From: a virus
Strand: one strand, 5' to 3'
Virus record (IMG/VR): IMGVR_UViG_3300017776_000060
Coordinates: 1 to 36,451 of that record
Length of the DNA stretch: 36,451 bases
Below the pieces are notes generated by a model. That model had not been told where the DNA came from and ran no database searches. It worked only from the letters and a program-made list of their open reading frames with translations. A program made the translations under genes and the position numbers. How positions within the stretch are numbered: position 1 is the stretch's first letter; each line of letters starts with the position of its first letter. This document shows, piece after piece, positions 8,010 to 17,546 of this stretch.

Positions 8010-8990
8010 TTATCCTAAAGCGATTGCAAGTGCGGTTGCGTCACCACTTGCGGTGGTTAAGACGCTAGATCCAGCCTGACGAATTGTGCCTGTGCTATTT
8101 ATGTCACCGTCAACATCTAGTGTATATGCAGGGCCGATAGAGTTAATACCAACTCTGGTTGCTGGTGTCCCCTGCACCTTGATCATCGTTGCACCCATAC
8201 CGACATGCAATAATGATGAAGTAGTTATACCAGCGACATATGCATTTGCAGAAGTTGAGAATCCAACCGTTGCAATTCCTGTGATGGTTGCGTTACGAGC
8301 ATTAACCTCATCAAAGGTTAAGTCACCATTAACATCAAGATTTCCATTGAAGTAAGCATTACCAGTAACAGTTAATGCGCCACCAACTGTTGTTGCACCA
8401 CCTACACTTAAGTCTTCACCAACTAATAAACTCTTTTCAAACCTTGAGGTTGAAGCGAACTTCGCAGCACCTGTGAATGTTGAAATACCTGTGATCGTTG
8501 CAGCAGCACCAACATTAAGATCTTCACCGATCTCTAATGCCTTTTCAAATCTTGAATCAGCTGCGAACTTAGCACCACCTGTAACTGTCAATGCAGCACC
8601 AACTGTTGCAGCAGCACCAACATTTAAGTCTTTACTAAACGTTGATCCAAATGAAACAATAATGTCTGTTGCAGACATTGACTGAACTGTTGTGAATCCA
8701 GCAGTTACGTTTAACTCTTCAGCGTTTGCTCTTCCAAGTTTTGTTGATGAACCTGTACCTACACTATAAGTTAGAGTTGTGACACCGACTGCACCAGCAG
8801 TAACAATACCTACAAACTTACCAACCCAACTTTCTACTTGACTATCTGATAATATCTTTCCACGCACGTCAAGAGTTGCGGTGGGAACTGTTGTACCTAT
8901 CGCAACTCTGTTGTTAGCTGAATCGACAAAGAGAGTATTAGTATCTACCTCTAAGCCGTTTTTGACTACAAAATTCTTATTTACTGCCAT
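8010..8990 (-). CDS. Tail fibre-like protein (326 aa)
   Basis: The N-terminus NKNFVVKNGLEVDTNTLFVD followed by NRVAIGTTVPTATLDVRGKI is the standard opening of marine phage fibre proteins with a beta-helical or beta-prism shaft. Internally, FEKALEIGEDLNVGAAATITGISTFTGAAKFA and a second copy (FEKSLLVGEDLSVGGATTVGGALTVTGNAYFN, split here by my reading) form a direct duplication of about 45 residues. It ends with an Ala/Thr-rich tail (GDATALAIALG). The start is preceded by a diverged copy of the promoter/leader cassette (8988-9026). Confidence 0.72.
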   Translation of the reverse strand: MAVNKNFVVKNGLEVDTNTLFVDSANNRVAIGTTVPTATLDVRGKILSDSQVESWVGKFVGIVTAGAVGVTTLTYSVGTGSSTKLGRANAEELNVTAGFTTVQSMSATDIIVSFGSTFSKDLNVGAAATVGAALTVTGGAKFAADSRFEKALEIGEDLNVGAAATITGISTFTGAAKFASTSRFEKSLLVGEDLSVGGATTVGGALTVTGNAYFNGNLDVNGDLTFDEVNARNATITGIATVGFSTSANAYVAGITTSSLLHVGMGATMIKVQGTPATRVGINSIGPAYTLDVDGDINSTGTIRQAGSSVLTTASGDATALAIALG

Positions 8991-9026
8991 TGGGTTTCAC
9001 TCTCCACCCTTTTCTTTTTATTTATG
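8988..9026 (-). repeat. Promoter/leader cassette copy 4, diverged
   Basis: CATAAATA (9026-9019), then GGTGGAGAGTGAAACCCA and the ATG of the 326-residue fibre. Several changes from the other copies, but the same layout and length. Confidence 0.65.
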
Positions 9027-9029
9027 AGA

Positions 9030-12000
9030 TTAAGTTGCTGGGAAAACTGAAAGTATTCCAACCATCGCACTGTGACTTGTACATTGATAGAACAATTGTG
9101 CTGGTGCTGCGAATGGAACTTCAAATTTGACAACTCCAACTGCTGCTCCATTGTTTGTAACTCCAGTATTATAAGCAGATCCTCCATCTGATGATCGTAT
9201 CTGGAATGGATGACCACTTGCATTCACGTTAAACTCATATGTTTGACCCCTTGCAACATAAATTGTTGAGTTGTCAGCTGATCCATCAAGTCCACCAGGC
9301 CCTGTGAATCGATATGAGGATGATCCATTATTTACAACTGACCATCTGGATGTCACTGCATCTGATAGATCACCAACAAACTTGGTTGCAGTTGAAACAC
9401 CAGTTACAAATGCGTCTCCATCAGAACTGAGTGTAACACCAGTTCCAACTTTGATTGAAGTTGCAGTTAAAATACCAACATTGTATTTCTCAGTTCCAAG
9501 ACCAACTGTAAGATTAGATCCTACATTGACCAACTGAGTCCAATTACCAGCGTGTGCATAGAATGCCTTACCAGCAACATGAACATGAACAAATGCACCA
9601 TGATATGTAGATGCAGATGGTAGATCTGAGTAGTTATTATATAAGAATGGTATAATATTGTTTGTTGAGATTCCAAGAACTCTCTTTCCAATCGTTGTAA
9701 TACCAGTTGTGAATACATCTCCGTCTGGACTGAGTGTTATTCCAGATCCAACAACGACATTTCCCATCGCTGTTATGACACCGACAACATTAACTCCAGA
9801 CTCACTTGATGTGACGGCAGATCCAACAGTTGTATGTTCAAATGTTGCACTTGTCGCTCCAAGATCACCTGTGTTTGAATTAAATGTGAGATTTGTTCCA
9901 GTTTGAAGTGCTTGATTACCTGTTGCTGAAGTTGCAAAGGTTGGGAAACAAGTTGTGTCTGTTGATTCATCAGCAAGAGTAACAGTTGAAGAAACGTCTG
10001 CGGTTCCAGTCACATTACCTGTGACATTACCAGTCACATTACCAGTTAATGCACCAACAAAGGTTGTTGATGTGGTTACACCTGTTGCAAATACATCACC
10101 ATCAGGACTTACAGTAACTCCTGTTCCGACTTGTAAAGTGTTACTAAGAGTAGAAACACCTGTGATATTAAGATTTCTACCAGTGATTTCATCGTATGTA
10201 ATATCGCCTGCAACATCTAAGTTTCCGCTAATTTTCACACGACCTGTAACAGTTAGAATACCAACTGTTGTAATACCAGTTGCAAATATATCTCCATCAG
10301 GACTTAAAGTAACTCCTGATCCAATCAGAACATCATTTTGTAGAGTTGAAATACCTGTGACATTTAACTTATCTGTGATAATATTATCTGTTCCAGCAGC
10401 ACCAACCACTGTTGCAATACCAGTTGAGAATTGAACTGATAGATTATCAGCAAAGTTGACAGTCGCAGCAGTACCAACGGCACTTCCACTGTCTTGAACC
10501 ACGAAACCAGATCCGATTCCAATTACACCTGTCAGTGCAGATCCATCTCCACTTAATTCAGTTGCAGTTAGAATTCCAGCATTGATATTACCAAATGAAG
10601 TTGCAGTTAGAACACCTGTAATGTTTACACTACCATGAACATCAAGTTCTTGAGATGGATTTGTAGTGCCAATGCCGATCTTATCAACACTTACAACTAC
10701 TGAATCTTCATCCTTAGATACTAAACCAAACTTTCTCCAAGAGTTTTGTGTGGTATAAACCCAACCAGCATAACCACTCTCTGATGGTTTGGTAGTGAGA
10801 ACCACATCTCCAGCAGCGCCACCGACTGATGGTGTTGCGATTCCGACTGTGATTTTTCTAGCAACTTTTCCATCACCCTGTAATTGTAGTGATACAGCTT
10901 CAATACCATCAGCTGATGTTGATGTTACTTTACTTGTAAAGATAGATGGGCCATTGAACTCAGATAATACATCTTTGTTTGCTCCACCAGTTACTTTGAT
11001 CGCATCTGTGTCTGTCTTATAAACATCATGACCTTCACCTGTGACAGTTGTGATAGGTGCATCAAATATTTCTTCTTCACCTGTTGTTCCTTTAATAACT
11101 TTATTACCAATAAAGTATTCACCAACGTCATTAAGACCTGTATAGAAGTTTTGTCCTCCACCTCTCTTCTGCGTCTGACCTAACTTACGATCTTCTGTGG
11201 ATAGAACCTTCGTTTGTTTCTCTGGTAAAGCAACAGAGTAATTACCTTGACCAAATCCAACATATTCAAATGTCTGGTTCGCAGCACGAATCAGTGAGTT
11301 TCTTCTTGATTCAACAGGGACAACACGAACTTTCTTAATCTGTGTTCCTGATGGATGGTTTGTTGACTTAGTTCCAAACACACCTCTGAATACAGAGTTG
11401 ATTGATGTGTTCTTAATTCTCATCATCTCATCATTAACCATGATGTAATCACCAATGTTCAATCCACTTGCAGTAGCATCTGAAATAGTGATTGAAGATG
11501 ATGTTGATGTAATACCAGATGAAAGTGTTGTTGTAATTCCAACAAAGAGACTTGACATTCTACTTCCAATCTTCTCATCATCAGCACTAATCGCACCATC
11601 ATTTGATGAATATCCGCCAGGGAATCCAAATACAGATCCAGATAAAGTCGGTGCAGATACAGTTGATACACCAAGATTGACTGTAAATGTACTCAATCCT
11701 ACATTTTCTTGAACAATAAAGACACCATTGTATGCAGTTTGACCAGCACCAGCTAACTTAACTTTCGATCCAGCAAGTAAACCGTGTGCAGTAATACCAG
11801 TTCCAACTGTTGCAATACCAGTTGTAATGTCGTATGAAATTGCAGTGACAGGAATTGCAGGGCCAACAAATGACATTGATGCATCTGATACTGCCGATCC
11901 AACAACAATATTATTACTACTTCCTCCTAATGATCTACCAAAATCAATGATCTCTGTAGATGCAAACGATACCTGTTTAGGGCCAGGCGTTGCTGTAACT

Positions 12001-15000
12001 CGGAACGTGTTGTTAAGTTTTGAGTTAGTATCAGATCGAATACCAGCAATCTGAACAACTTGATCAGTCGCACTATAAACATTCGTGACTGTTAGAACAC
12101 CGACAACATGACCAGCAGCAGTTGTAACACCAACTACTTGAACAGTATCATCAATACCATACGCACCACCACCATTTACAATAGTGACTCCAGTAATACC
12201 ACCACGAGCATCAATTGTGATATTTGCAGTTGCACCACCACTCGCTGTACTACCTAAACCAACTCCAACAAGTTTTGCACCATGTAATGTTGTTGCAGAT
12301 CCCTCTCCATATCCAACACCAGATGATCCAATACCAACAGATAGAATTGAATTTAAATTATGTTCAACTGCTAAGTATGCAGTATGAGCAAGACCAGCAC
12401 CATTATCGGAAACGATACTTGTAATTCCAACACTAATACCATTTTGTAATAAGAATTTATTTTGAGTATCTTTTGTAATACTATTCTTTAAATCATTTGA
12501 TGCAACCTTACCAATCGTCTTCGATACAGCATGACTGATTCCTACATCAGGATCAGACTTGGGATTATCTCGGTCAACCTGTGGATAAAGATCCTTAACT
12601 GGTTGACTAAACTTATAGTTTGTAAATGGTGATACTGTTGGCGTTACATCATAATGTAAACAAGTTAGATGATAAACACCGTCCTGTTCTCCCGTAATAT
12701 GTTCCTTGACTTCTTCTGACTCATAAATGTAGAAACTCTGTGCATATTCATTCTTCGCAAAGTTAGGCATATTACCAACTGTTCTTGTCTGGGAGTCAAG
12801 AGTTGATGTGCCTGGATTTGAATTCAATGAATACTGGAATCCTCTTGCACTTGTAATACCTATGACTGAGAATCTTCCGTTGAATCCAGAACTGCCAATA
12901 CCAGTTGCGTTATTAGCAGACGTAATCTTATTAACGTTAACAACAGAACCAACAGTTAAGTTATGTGGTTCTTCCGACATCACTGTTGCAACGTTACTTG
13001 ACCAGTTTGCCTCGTTTAAGAAGTGGAAGTTTCTTTGGTCATCAATATTAGTTAATGATGTGGTTGTAATCTCCGCATCAGTTGAACCAGTTGTATCACT
13101 TGTTTCTTGTAAAACATAACCTTCAATTGGTGGTCTTGCAGTTGTAATACCAGCAGGGATGACATATCTAAACTTATAGATTGAATCATCAAGACTTCTT
13201 GAGTTCTCTTTTCTTATAAAGTATGATTTCGGTGTGTTTGCACCAAGAGCAGTTGTTCCAACTCCAACAAATGTAGGATATATCTCATTATCAACTGATT
13301 CATTTGAAACATTAACAAACCAGTTTTTATTTGGAATATCAAACTGAATTGGATGTCCAATGTCGCCTGACTTCTTATCAGATACACGACTGACAACTAC
13401 AAGTTCTCCACCAGTGTTGTTAATTGTAAGAGCTGTGCCTTCTAATGCATCATTTAAAGTTCTTGCAATCTTAAGATCATTCGCATTACTACCTTTAATT
13501 GTAAAGTAAACTTGATCTTCTTCTAATCCATCAGGTAAAAAACCATTGTTTGCAATAACACGAATTGATTCACCAGTGATTAAGTTATGATCAGTCTTTA
13601 ATGATATGATATTTGAACTAATACTACTTACACCAACGGCATTATCAACAACGTATCTCTTCTCACCTGTATTAGTTGTAATACCAGTTGCGGTTGGCAT
13701 CACAATCTTAGAAACAAAGTCACCTTCATTTCCGTTGATATTTAATTGCAATCTTATTTTATCATCTAATGCAGCACCGAATCTATATCCATCTACAACA
13801 TGTGGTGGTGGTGCATCTTGGTTTGTAAAACCTTCAAAGTATAGTCTTGTGACTGTACCTACACCAATTGTCTTATCTACATCAAGTGTTAAGTAATCTA
13901 CATTTGCAGTTCCATCAGTAATTTCTTTCGGTGGAATCAGATGTGTGATATATGCAGCATTGTCTGGAGTAAATGCAGCATTCTTAAATCCATCAGATAA
14001 AAGTGCGTTTTCACCAAAGTTTGCATTACAGTTTGCAAGTGATAGTTCACCACCCGTATCTGCTACATATTGACTCTTATGTCCAATCGCAAAGACTGAA
14101 ACAGCCTGTATGACTGAATCATTTGATGCACGAACATGAGTTGACTCATATTCTGGACGATAGACAGCTGATGGATCTAAGTGTAAGTTGTTGACACTTG
14201 TGTAATCTTCATACTGTCCAGATGTTGAATTATATCTAACGAATGCCTTATCATCTTTCTGTAGTGCATTACCTGTAAACTGTGCGAGTAATCCACTCTT
14301 AAATCCTGTAACCTTTGCACCATCTAAGTGAATACCATTCATACCAAAGACAGATCTCTTCGATAGGTTGAATAAGTATGGTGAAGCAGAGTTGATTGTG
14401 TCAACTTCAATGTTCACGTTTGCACTTGTCAGTGTTGGTAGTGGGTTGTTTGGTGCAGCACCAACCACATATTTAAACTGTGTGGTAGATACGACTTCTG
14501 ATACAACAAAGATGCCATTATATCCAGATGTACTAATACCAGAGATACGAACAGGTGTATCGATTGAAAGATCTGTAAGTGTTGCATCCAAATCAACAGT
14601 AACTACTGTAGATGCAGTTGCACCATCGCCAGACTTGATAGATGAAATACCAACCTGTTGTCCTTTTGAACCAACAATACGATATTCTTCAACTCTTGTC
14701 TGGAAATCAAGACTACCTGATGGGAAGTCTGGTTCGATTGCTCTTCCTGTACCAGCATCATAAACATCACCAACCTTCTGATAATACATATCAAGGTCAG
14801 TTGATGTTGAGTTTACATTTAAGAAACTGTCATTAATTGTAACTGCATTTGCACCGTCAGCGTACTCAAAACAAGTTAGTTTATGGTGAGAAAAACTTGG
14901 TGTGAATAAGTTTGAAGTGTAGTCTTTATATACATTACCAGATGGATCACCATCAAAGATGGTGAATTGTGAAATATAACAAGCACCAGTTAGTCTGAAT

Positions 15001-15515
15001 ATTGCAGTCGGATCGATATTACCGTTCTCTGGATCTGGAACATATTTTGGTCTTATTTTTGTCTTACGAAGGTCTTTACCTACAATAGATGTTCCTCTAG
15101 GGATGATTACACCACCACGAACACTATTTAATTTGTATAATTCGTTGTCAGGTGAGGTTAAATCAAAGTTACTACCTAATCCAAATGGACTTAATACCTG
15201 ATTACTTGATCCAAATCTTGTGAAATATCTTGCATTACCACCAGAACTATAGGGTATAAATCCTGGCCTGTTATCAACTGTGTGTGTACCAGCAGCAAGA
15301 ATTATAGTTGTTAAATCAAACTTATCGTTTCTTTGTCCTACAACATAAGAGAACCTAGCAGCTTCGATTAGAGCCCTCTGTATGGTTTTAAATGGTCGTG
15401 TTTGGGAGTTTCCTTGGTTTTCAATACTATCAGTCGCATCCAATTCATTGGGATCAACGTAGATGACGTTACCTTGTATATTCTTTAGAAAATTCTCCAG
15501 TCTTGAAAGGGGCAT
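9030..15515 (-). CDS. Giant tail fibre/adhesin (2161 aa) with cupredoxin-like end
   Basis: This is the largest gene in the window. The N-terminal ~150 residues (GNVIYVDPNELDATDSIENQ, then SQTRPFKTIQRALIEAARFS) match the opening of a long virion protein widespread in T4-like cyanophages, with a parallel beta-helix style (FKTIQRALIEAA...TTIILAAGTHTV). The middle has repeated Ig-like or beta segments. Residues ~1700-2050 hold four DGD modules and a VTGN tandem repeat. The final ~106 residues read as a cupredoxin-like beta-sandwich with SGHPF and YQCTSHSAM. It is probably a long tail fibre or large baseplate-attached adhesin. Start: ATG at 15515, about 35 bases after a late-promoter motif. Confidence 0.8.
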   Translation of the reverse strand: MPLSRLENFLKNIQGNVIYVDPNELDATDSIENQGNSQTRPFKTIQRALIEAARFSYVVGQRNDKFDLTTIILAAGTHTVDNRPGFIPYSSGGNARYFTRFGSSNQVLSPFGLGSNFDLTSPDNELYKLNSVRGGVIIPRGTSIVGKDLRKTKIRPKYVPDPENGNIDPTAIFRLTGACYISQFTIFDGDPSGNVYKDYTSNLFTPSFSHHKLTCFEYADGANAVTINDSFLNVNSTSTDLDMYYQKVGDVYDAGTGRAIEPDFPSGSLDFQTRVEEYRIVGSKGQQVGISSIKSGDGATASTVVTVDLDATLTDLSIDTPVRISGISTSGYNGIFVVSEVVSTTQFKYVVGAAPNNPLPTLTSANVNIEVDTINSASPYLFNLSKRSVFGMNGIHLDGAKVTGFKSGLLAQFTGNALQKDDKAFVRYNSTSGQYEDYTSVNNLHLDPSAVYRPEYESTHVRASNDSVIQAVSVFAIGHKSQYVADTGGELSLANCNANFGENALLSDGFKNAAFTPDNAAYITHLIPPKEITDGTANVDYLTLDVDKTIGVGTVTRLYFEGFTNQDAPPPHVVDGYRFGAALDDKIRLQLNINGNEGDFVSKIVMPTATGITTNTGEKRYVVDNAVGVSSISSNIISLKTDHNLITGESIRVIANNGFLPDGLEEDQVYFTIKGSNANDLKIARTLNDALEGTALTINNTGGELVVVSRVSDKKSGDIGHPIQFDIPNKNWFVNVSNESVDNEIYPTFVGVGTTALGANTPKSYFIRKENSRSLDDSIYKFRYVIPAGITTARPPIEGYVLQETSDTTGSTDAEITTTSLTNIDDQRNFHFLNEANWSSNVATVMSEEPHNLTVGSVVNVNKITSANNATGIGSSGFNGRFSVIGITSARGFQYSLNSNPGTSTLDSQTRTVGNMPNFAKNEYAQSFYIYESEEVKEHITGEQDGVYHLTCLHYDVTPTVSPFTNYKFSQPVKDLYPQVDRDNPKSDPDVGISHAVSKTIGKVASNDLKNSITKDTQNKFLLQNGISVGITSIVSDNGAGLAHTAYLAVEHNLNSILSVGIGSSGVGYGEGSATTLHGAKLVGVGLGSTASGGATANITIDARGGITGVTIVNGGGAYGIDDTVQVVGVTTAAGHVVGVLTVTNVYSATDQVVQIAGIRSDTNSKLNNTFRVTATPGPKQVSFASTEIIDFGRSLGGSSNNIVVGSAVSDASMSFVGPAIPVTAISYDITTGIATVGTGITAHGLLAGSKVKLAGAGQTAYNGVFIVQENVGLSTFTVNLGVSTVSAPTLSGSVFGFPGGYSSNDGAISADDEKIGSRMSSLFVGITTTLSSGITSTSSSITISDATASGLNIGDYIMVNDEMMRIKNTSINSVFRGVFGTKSTNHPSGTQIKKVRVVPVESRRNSLIRAANQTFEYVGFGQGNYSVALPEKQTKVLSTEDRKLGQTQKRGGGQNFYTGLNDVGEYFIGNKVIKGTTGEEEIFDAPITTVTGEGHDVYKTDTDAIKVTGGANKDVLSEFNGPSIFTSKVTSTSADGIEAVSLQLQGDGKVARKITVGIATPSVGGAAGDVVLTTKPSESGYAGWVYTTQNSWRKFGLVSKDEDSVVVSVDKIGIGTTNPSQELDVHGSVNITGVLTATSFGNINAGILTATELSGDGSALTGVIGIGSGFVVQDSGSAVGTAATVNFADNLSVQFSTGIATVVGAAGTDNIITDKLNVTGISTLQNDVLIGSGVTLSPDGDIFATGITTVGILTVTGRVKISGNLDVAGDITYDEITGRNLNITGVSTLSNTLQVGTGVTVSPDGDVFATGVTTSTTFVGALTGNVTGNVTGNVTGTADVSSTVTLADESTDTTCFPTFATSATGNQALQTGTNLTFNSNTGDLGATSATFEHTTVGSAVTSSESGVNVVGVITAMGNVVVGSGITLSPDGDVFTTGITTIGKRVLGISTNNIIPFLYNNYSDLPSASTYHGAFVHVHVAGKAFYAHAGNWTQLVNVGSNLTVGLGTEKYNVGILTATSIKVGTGVTLSSDGDAFVTGVSTATKFVGDLSDAVTSRWSVVNNGSSSYRFTGPGGLDGSADNSTIYVARGQTYEFNVNASGHPFQIRSSDGGSAYNTGVTNNGAAVGVVKFEVPFAAPAQLFYQCTSHSAMVGILSVFPAT
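10006..10053 (-). repeat. 12-bp tandem repeat encoding VTGN units
   Basis: Three near-identical 12-base units (CCAGTCACATTA type on the plus strand) plus a fourth diverged unit, inside the giant fibre. They encode the run GNVTGNVTGNVTGTAD. Length change by slippage would stay in frame. Confidence 0.75.
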
Positions 15516-15550
15516 CCTATTTTTCTCTAATTACAGATTCTGTCTAAGTT

Positions 15551-15558
15551 TATTTATT
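15551..15558 (-). promoter_or_regulatory. Late promoter-like AATAAATA before the giant fibre
   Basis: AATAAATA on the minus strand, overlapping the stop of the oxygenase gene and 35 bases before the ATG of the 2161-residue fibre. Confidence 0.55.
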
Positions 15559-16069
15559 CAACGGAATAATACCAAAAAGAGAGTGCATATCTCTCTGAGT
15601 TCTCTACTTTATCAACATAATGTAGATTTTTTGTATTTTCAAAGATAATTAATTTTCCTGGCTCTGGTTTGACCGTCACATCTTGAAAAATTAAGTTACC
15701 ACCCTCAAAATCATTATTTAGATACAGCATCGCTGCAACTTTGTTTGGTGTATGAACATTATTACTATCAAAATGAGGTTTCATGAATGTTCCAGTCGGC
15801 CATCTGACGATGCCAACATAACCTAATTGACAATCAACTAAACTTTTACACTTTTCAGTAACCTTTGTAACAACCTCATCATTGTCTTCGGGTGTTATAG
15901 GATCAACATTATTACCATAATATGTAGCGCCATGATCAATCCATTCAATGTCTGTAGAATAAACATCATCATGACTCACATTTTCACTCTTATTTAACGT
16001 AGCATAATCTATCAGTCTTTGACACTCACTTAAAGAAATGAAATCTTCTTCTATGTAAGGGAAACTCAT
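15554..16069 (-). CDS. 2OG-Fe(II) dioxygenase, prolyl-hydroxylase-like
   Basis: This 171-residue protein carries the full facial triad of the 2-oxoglutarate/Fe(II) oxygenase family: HxD at His99-Phe-Asp101 (MKPHFDSNN), distal His150 (NLHYVDKV) and Arg160 (SERYALSFWYY) for the 2-oxoglutarate carboxylate. The length fits the compact P4H-like phage versions. Such genes are common in T4-like cyanophages; their substrates are mostly unknown. Here it sits between the baseplate needle genes and the giant fibre and shares an ATGA overlap with its upstream neighbour, so hydroxylation of a virion protein is a fair guess, as is a role in host metabolism. Confidence 0.88.
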   Translation of the reverse strand: MSFPYIEEDFISLSECQRLIDYATLNKSENVSHDDVYSTDIEWIDHGATYYGNNVDPITPEDNDEVVTKVTEKCKSLVDCQLGYVGIVRWPTGTFMKPHFDSNNVHTPNKVAAMLYLNNDFEGGNLIFQDVTVKPEPGKLIIFENTKNLHYVDKVENSERYALSFWYYSVE

Positions 16070-16941
16070 TTTGTAAATGTGTTTGGTGGGCCATCAAATC
16101 GAGGATCTTTTGTGTTCTTCTTATCAGAATCAATCTTATTTGGATCATAGTTTGGATCTGGATAATCCTCCCAACTGTTGCCCTCATACTCAACTATCAA
16201 GGGATTGATGTCTTTTCTTTCACCATATACATGGTAGAAGCAATCAATGGTCGATATATCAGTGATCAAATCAGTATTAGTTAAATCCTCTGCGATGACA
16301 ATGAATTCATTATTAAATTCTTGAATCACAAGATTTTGATTTGTTCCAATTGGTTGTAACTGAACAGTGATGCTATCTTCATGAACTAAATCTTTCCAGT
16401 AATCGGGTAAATTAATTACATTAGACTCTTTTAATCTACCACGGTAATAAACTGCGACCTCTGGGCCTTCAATACATGCATAACGAAGTCGATGTCCTTC
16501 ACCCTTTGTGGGGTGAACTAGATCAAATGGTTTTGGAGATGCATCAGCAGCAGCAAATCTAGATGCAAGTTTACCTTTGTTACCACAATCAACTGCACCA
16601 GTGACAAACATGTCGCCTGTAACATGAATTGTATCAACAGATGAACCACCAGAAATGCGTAAAGCATTGGCAGTCTTACCATCACCAGCGACAGTCAGAT
16701 TACCATCAGCTTTAATTGCTAAATTTGCACTACAAGCTGGTTGTCTATCAAGGGCGCTCTGTGGTGCAGAATTTGAACTTACATTTAAAACACCTTCATA
16801 ACCTGGCGCAGCAGACGGTTTTCCAACATAAACAGGGCCGTTCAACACGGCAGTTCCGTCTGGAGAAGTGTCTGGCGGCACAAAAGAGACATCATTTGTT
16901 CCTACCACTATTTTATCAGTTTGAAGTCTTGAAATATTCAT
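16066..16941 (-). CDS. Virion structural protein, fibre/baseplate type (291 aa)
   Basis: The first ~130 residues have fibre modules (NLAIKADGNLTVAGDG, DTIHVTGDMFVTGAVDCGNK). The second half, FDLVHPTKGEGHRLRYACIE followed by GPEVAVYYRGRL and INLPDYWKDLVHEDSITVQL, is a domain I recall at the end of many marine phage structural proteins, but without a firm name. The tail is acidic and Pro/Asp-rich. It overlaps both neighbours by 4 bases (ATGA), placing it tightly between the needle-like gene and the oxygenase. It is probably attached to the baseplate or a short fibre. Confidence 0.72.
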   Translation of the reverse strand: MNISRLQTDKIVVGTNDVSFVPPDTSPDGTAVLNGPVYVGKPSAAPGYEGVLNVSSNSAPQSALDRQPACSANLAIKADGNLTVAGDGKTANALRISGGSSVDTIHVTGDMFVTGAVDCGNKGKLASRFAAADASPKPFDLVHPTKGEGHRLRYACIEGPEVAVYYRGRLKESNVINLPDYWKDLVHEDSITVQLQPIGTNQNLVIQEFNNEFIVIAEDLTNTDLITDISTIDCFYHVYGERKDINPLIVEYEGNSWEDYPDPNYDPNKIDSDKKNTKDPRFDGPPNTFTK

Positions 16942-17546
16942 ATTGATCTAAGATTAATATTTGAAGCTTGTGCAATGTTATTTGTCAATGCACCAAATCT
17001 TTCATCAGCAAATCGTGCAGATGTCATAAGTCCATACTTACACTCATAAACACCTCTCACGATAACATTCATATCTTTTGTGCAATTAATAGTTGTCTTT
17101 GAACTATTCATTACTATATCACCATCGGTGTTGATCTGAATTTTTTTATCACCCTTGATTACAATTTGATCACTGGCATCAAGATTTATTTGTCTCGCTC
17201 TGATGGTGATGTTTCCATCTTTACATTCAAAATGTTGATCTCCTTTTTCACACTCAATTAACTTAGCTAAGAGTAAAGTATTATCAGCATCACCTCTAAC
17301 TTTTAAACCTTGACCAAGAATTTCCTGTGACATTCCTGGCGTATATAAAACTGCCTTACCAGTTCCAGGCCCACCTCCTTCAGAGGCACCTTGTCCTGTA
17401 GACCCATAAAATCCAAAGGATTGAGACTCTTGTGTTTCAGCTTGAAATAGAGTAGATCCATGTATAGAATCTTGACCGCTATTAAAAGCGTATCTTTTCT
17501 TAACAATTCTCTCTACATTTTGGCCGTCTTTAGTTCCTTTTGTCAT
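16938..17546 (-). CDS. gp5-needle-like beta-helix protein (202 aa)
   Basis: Residues ~90-165 contain alternating short strands with Gly/Asp turns (DGNITIRARQINLDASDQIV, IKGDKKIQINTDGDIVMNSS), the pattern of the triple-stranded beta-helix that forms the C-terminal needle of T4 gp5 and VgrG proteins. The N-terminus is Gly/Ser-rich and flexible. It directly follows gp5 with no gap (gp5 TAA then ATG), and gp5 here lacks a beta-helix of its own, so I infer that the puncturing needle is encoded as a separate chain. A plain structural protein of another role is possible. Confidence 0.65.
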   Translation of the reverse strand: MTKGTKDGQNVERIVKKRYAFNSGQDSIHGSTLFQAETQESQSFGFYGSTGQGASEGGGPGTGKAVLYTPGMSQEILGQGLKVRGDADNTLLLAKLIECEKGDQHFECKDGNITIRARQINLDASDQIVIKGDKKIQINTDGDIVMNSSKTTINCTKDMNVIVRGVYECKYGLMTSARFADERFGALTNNIAQASNINLRSI

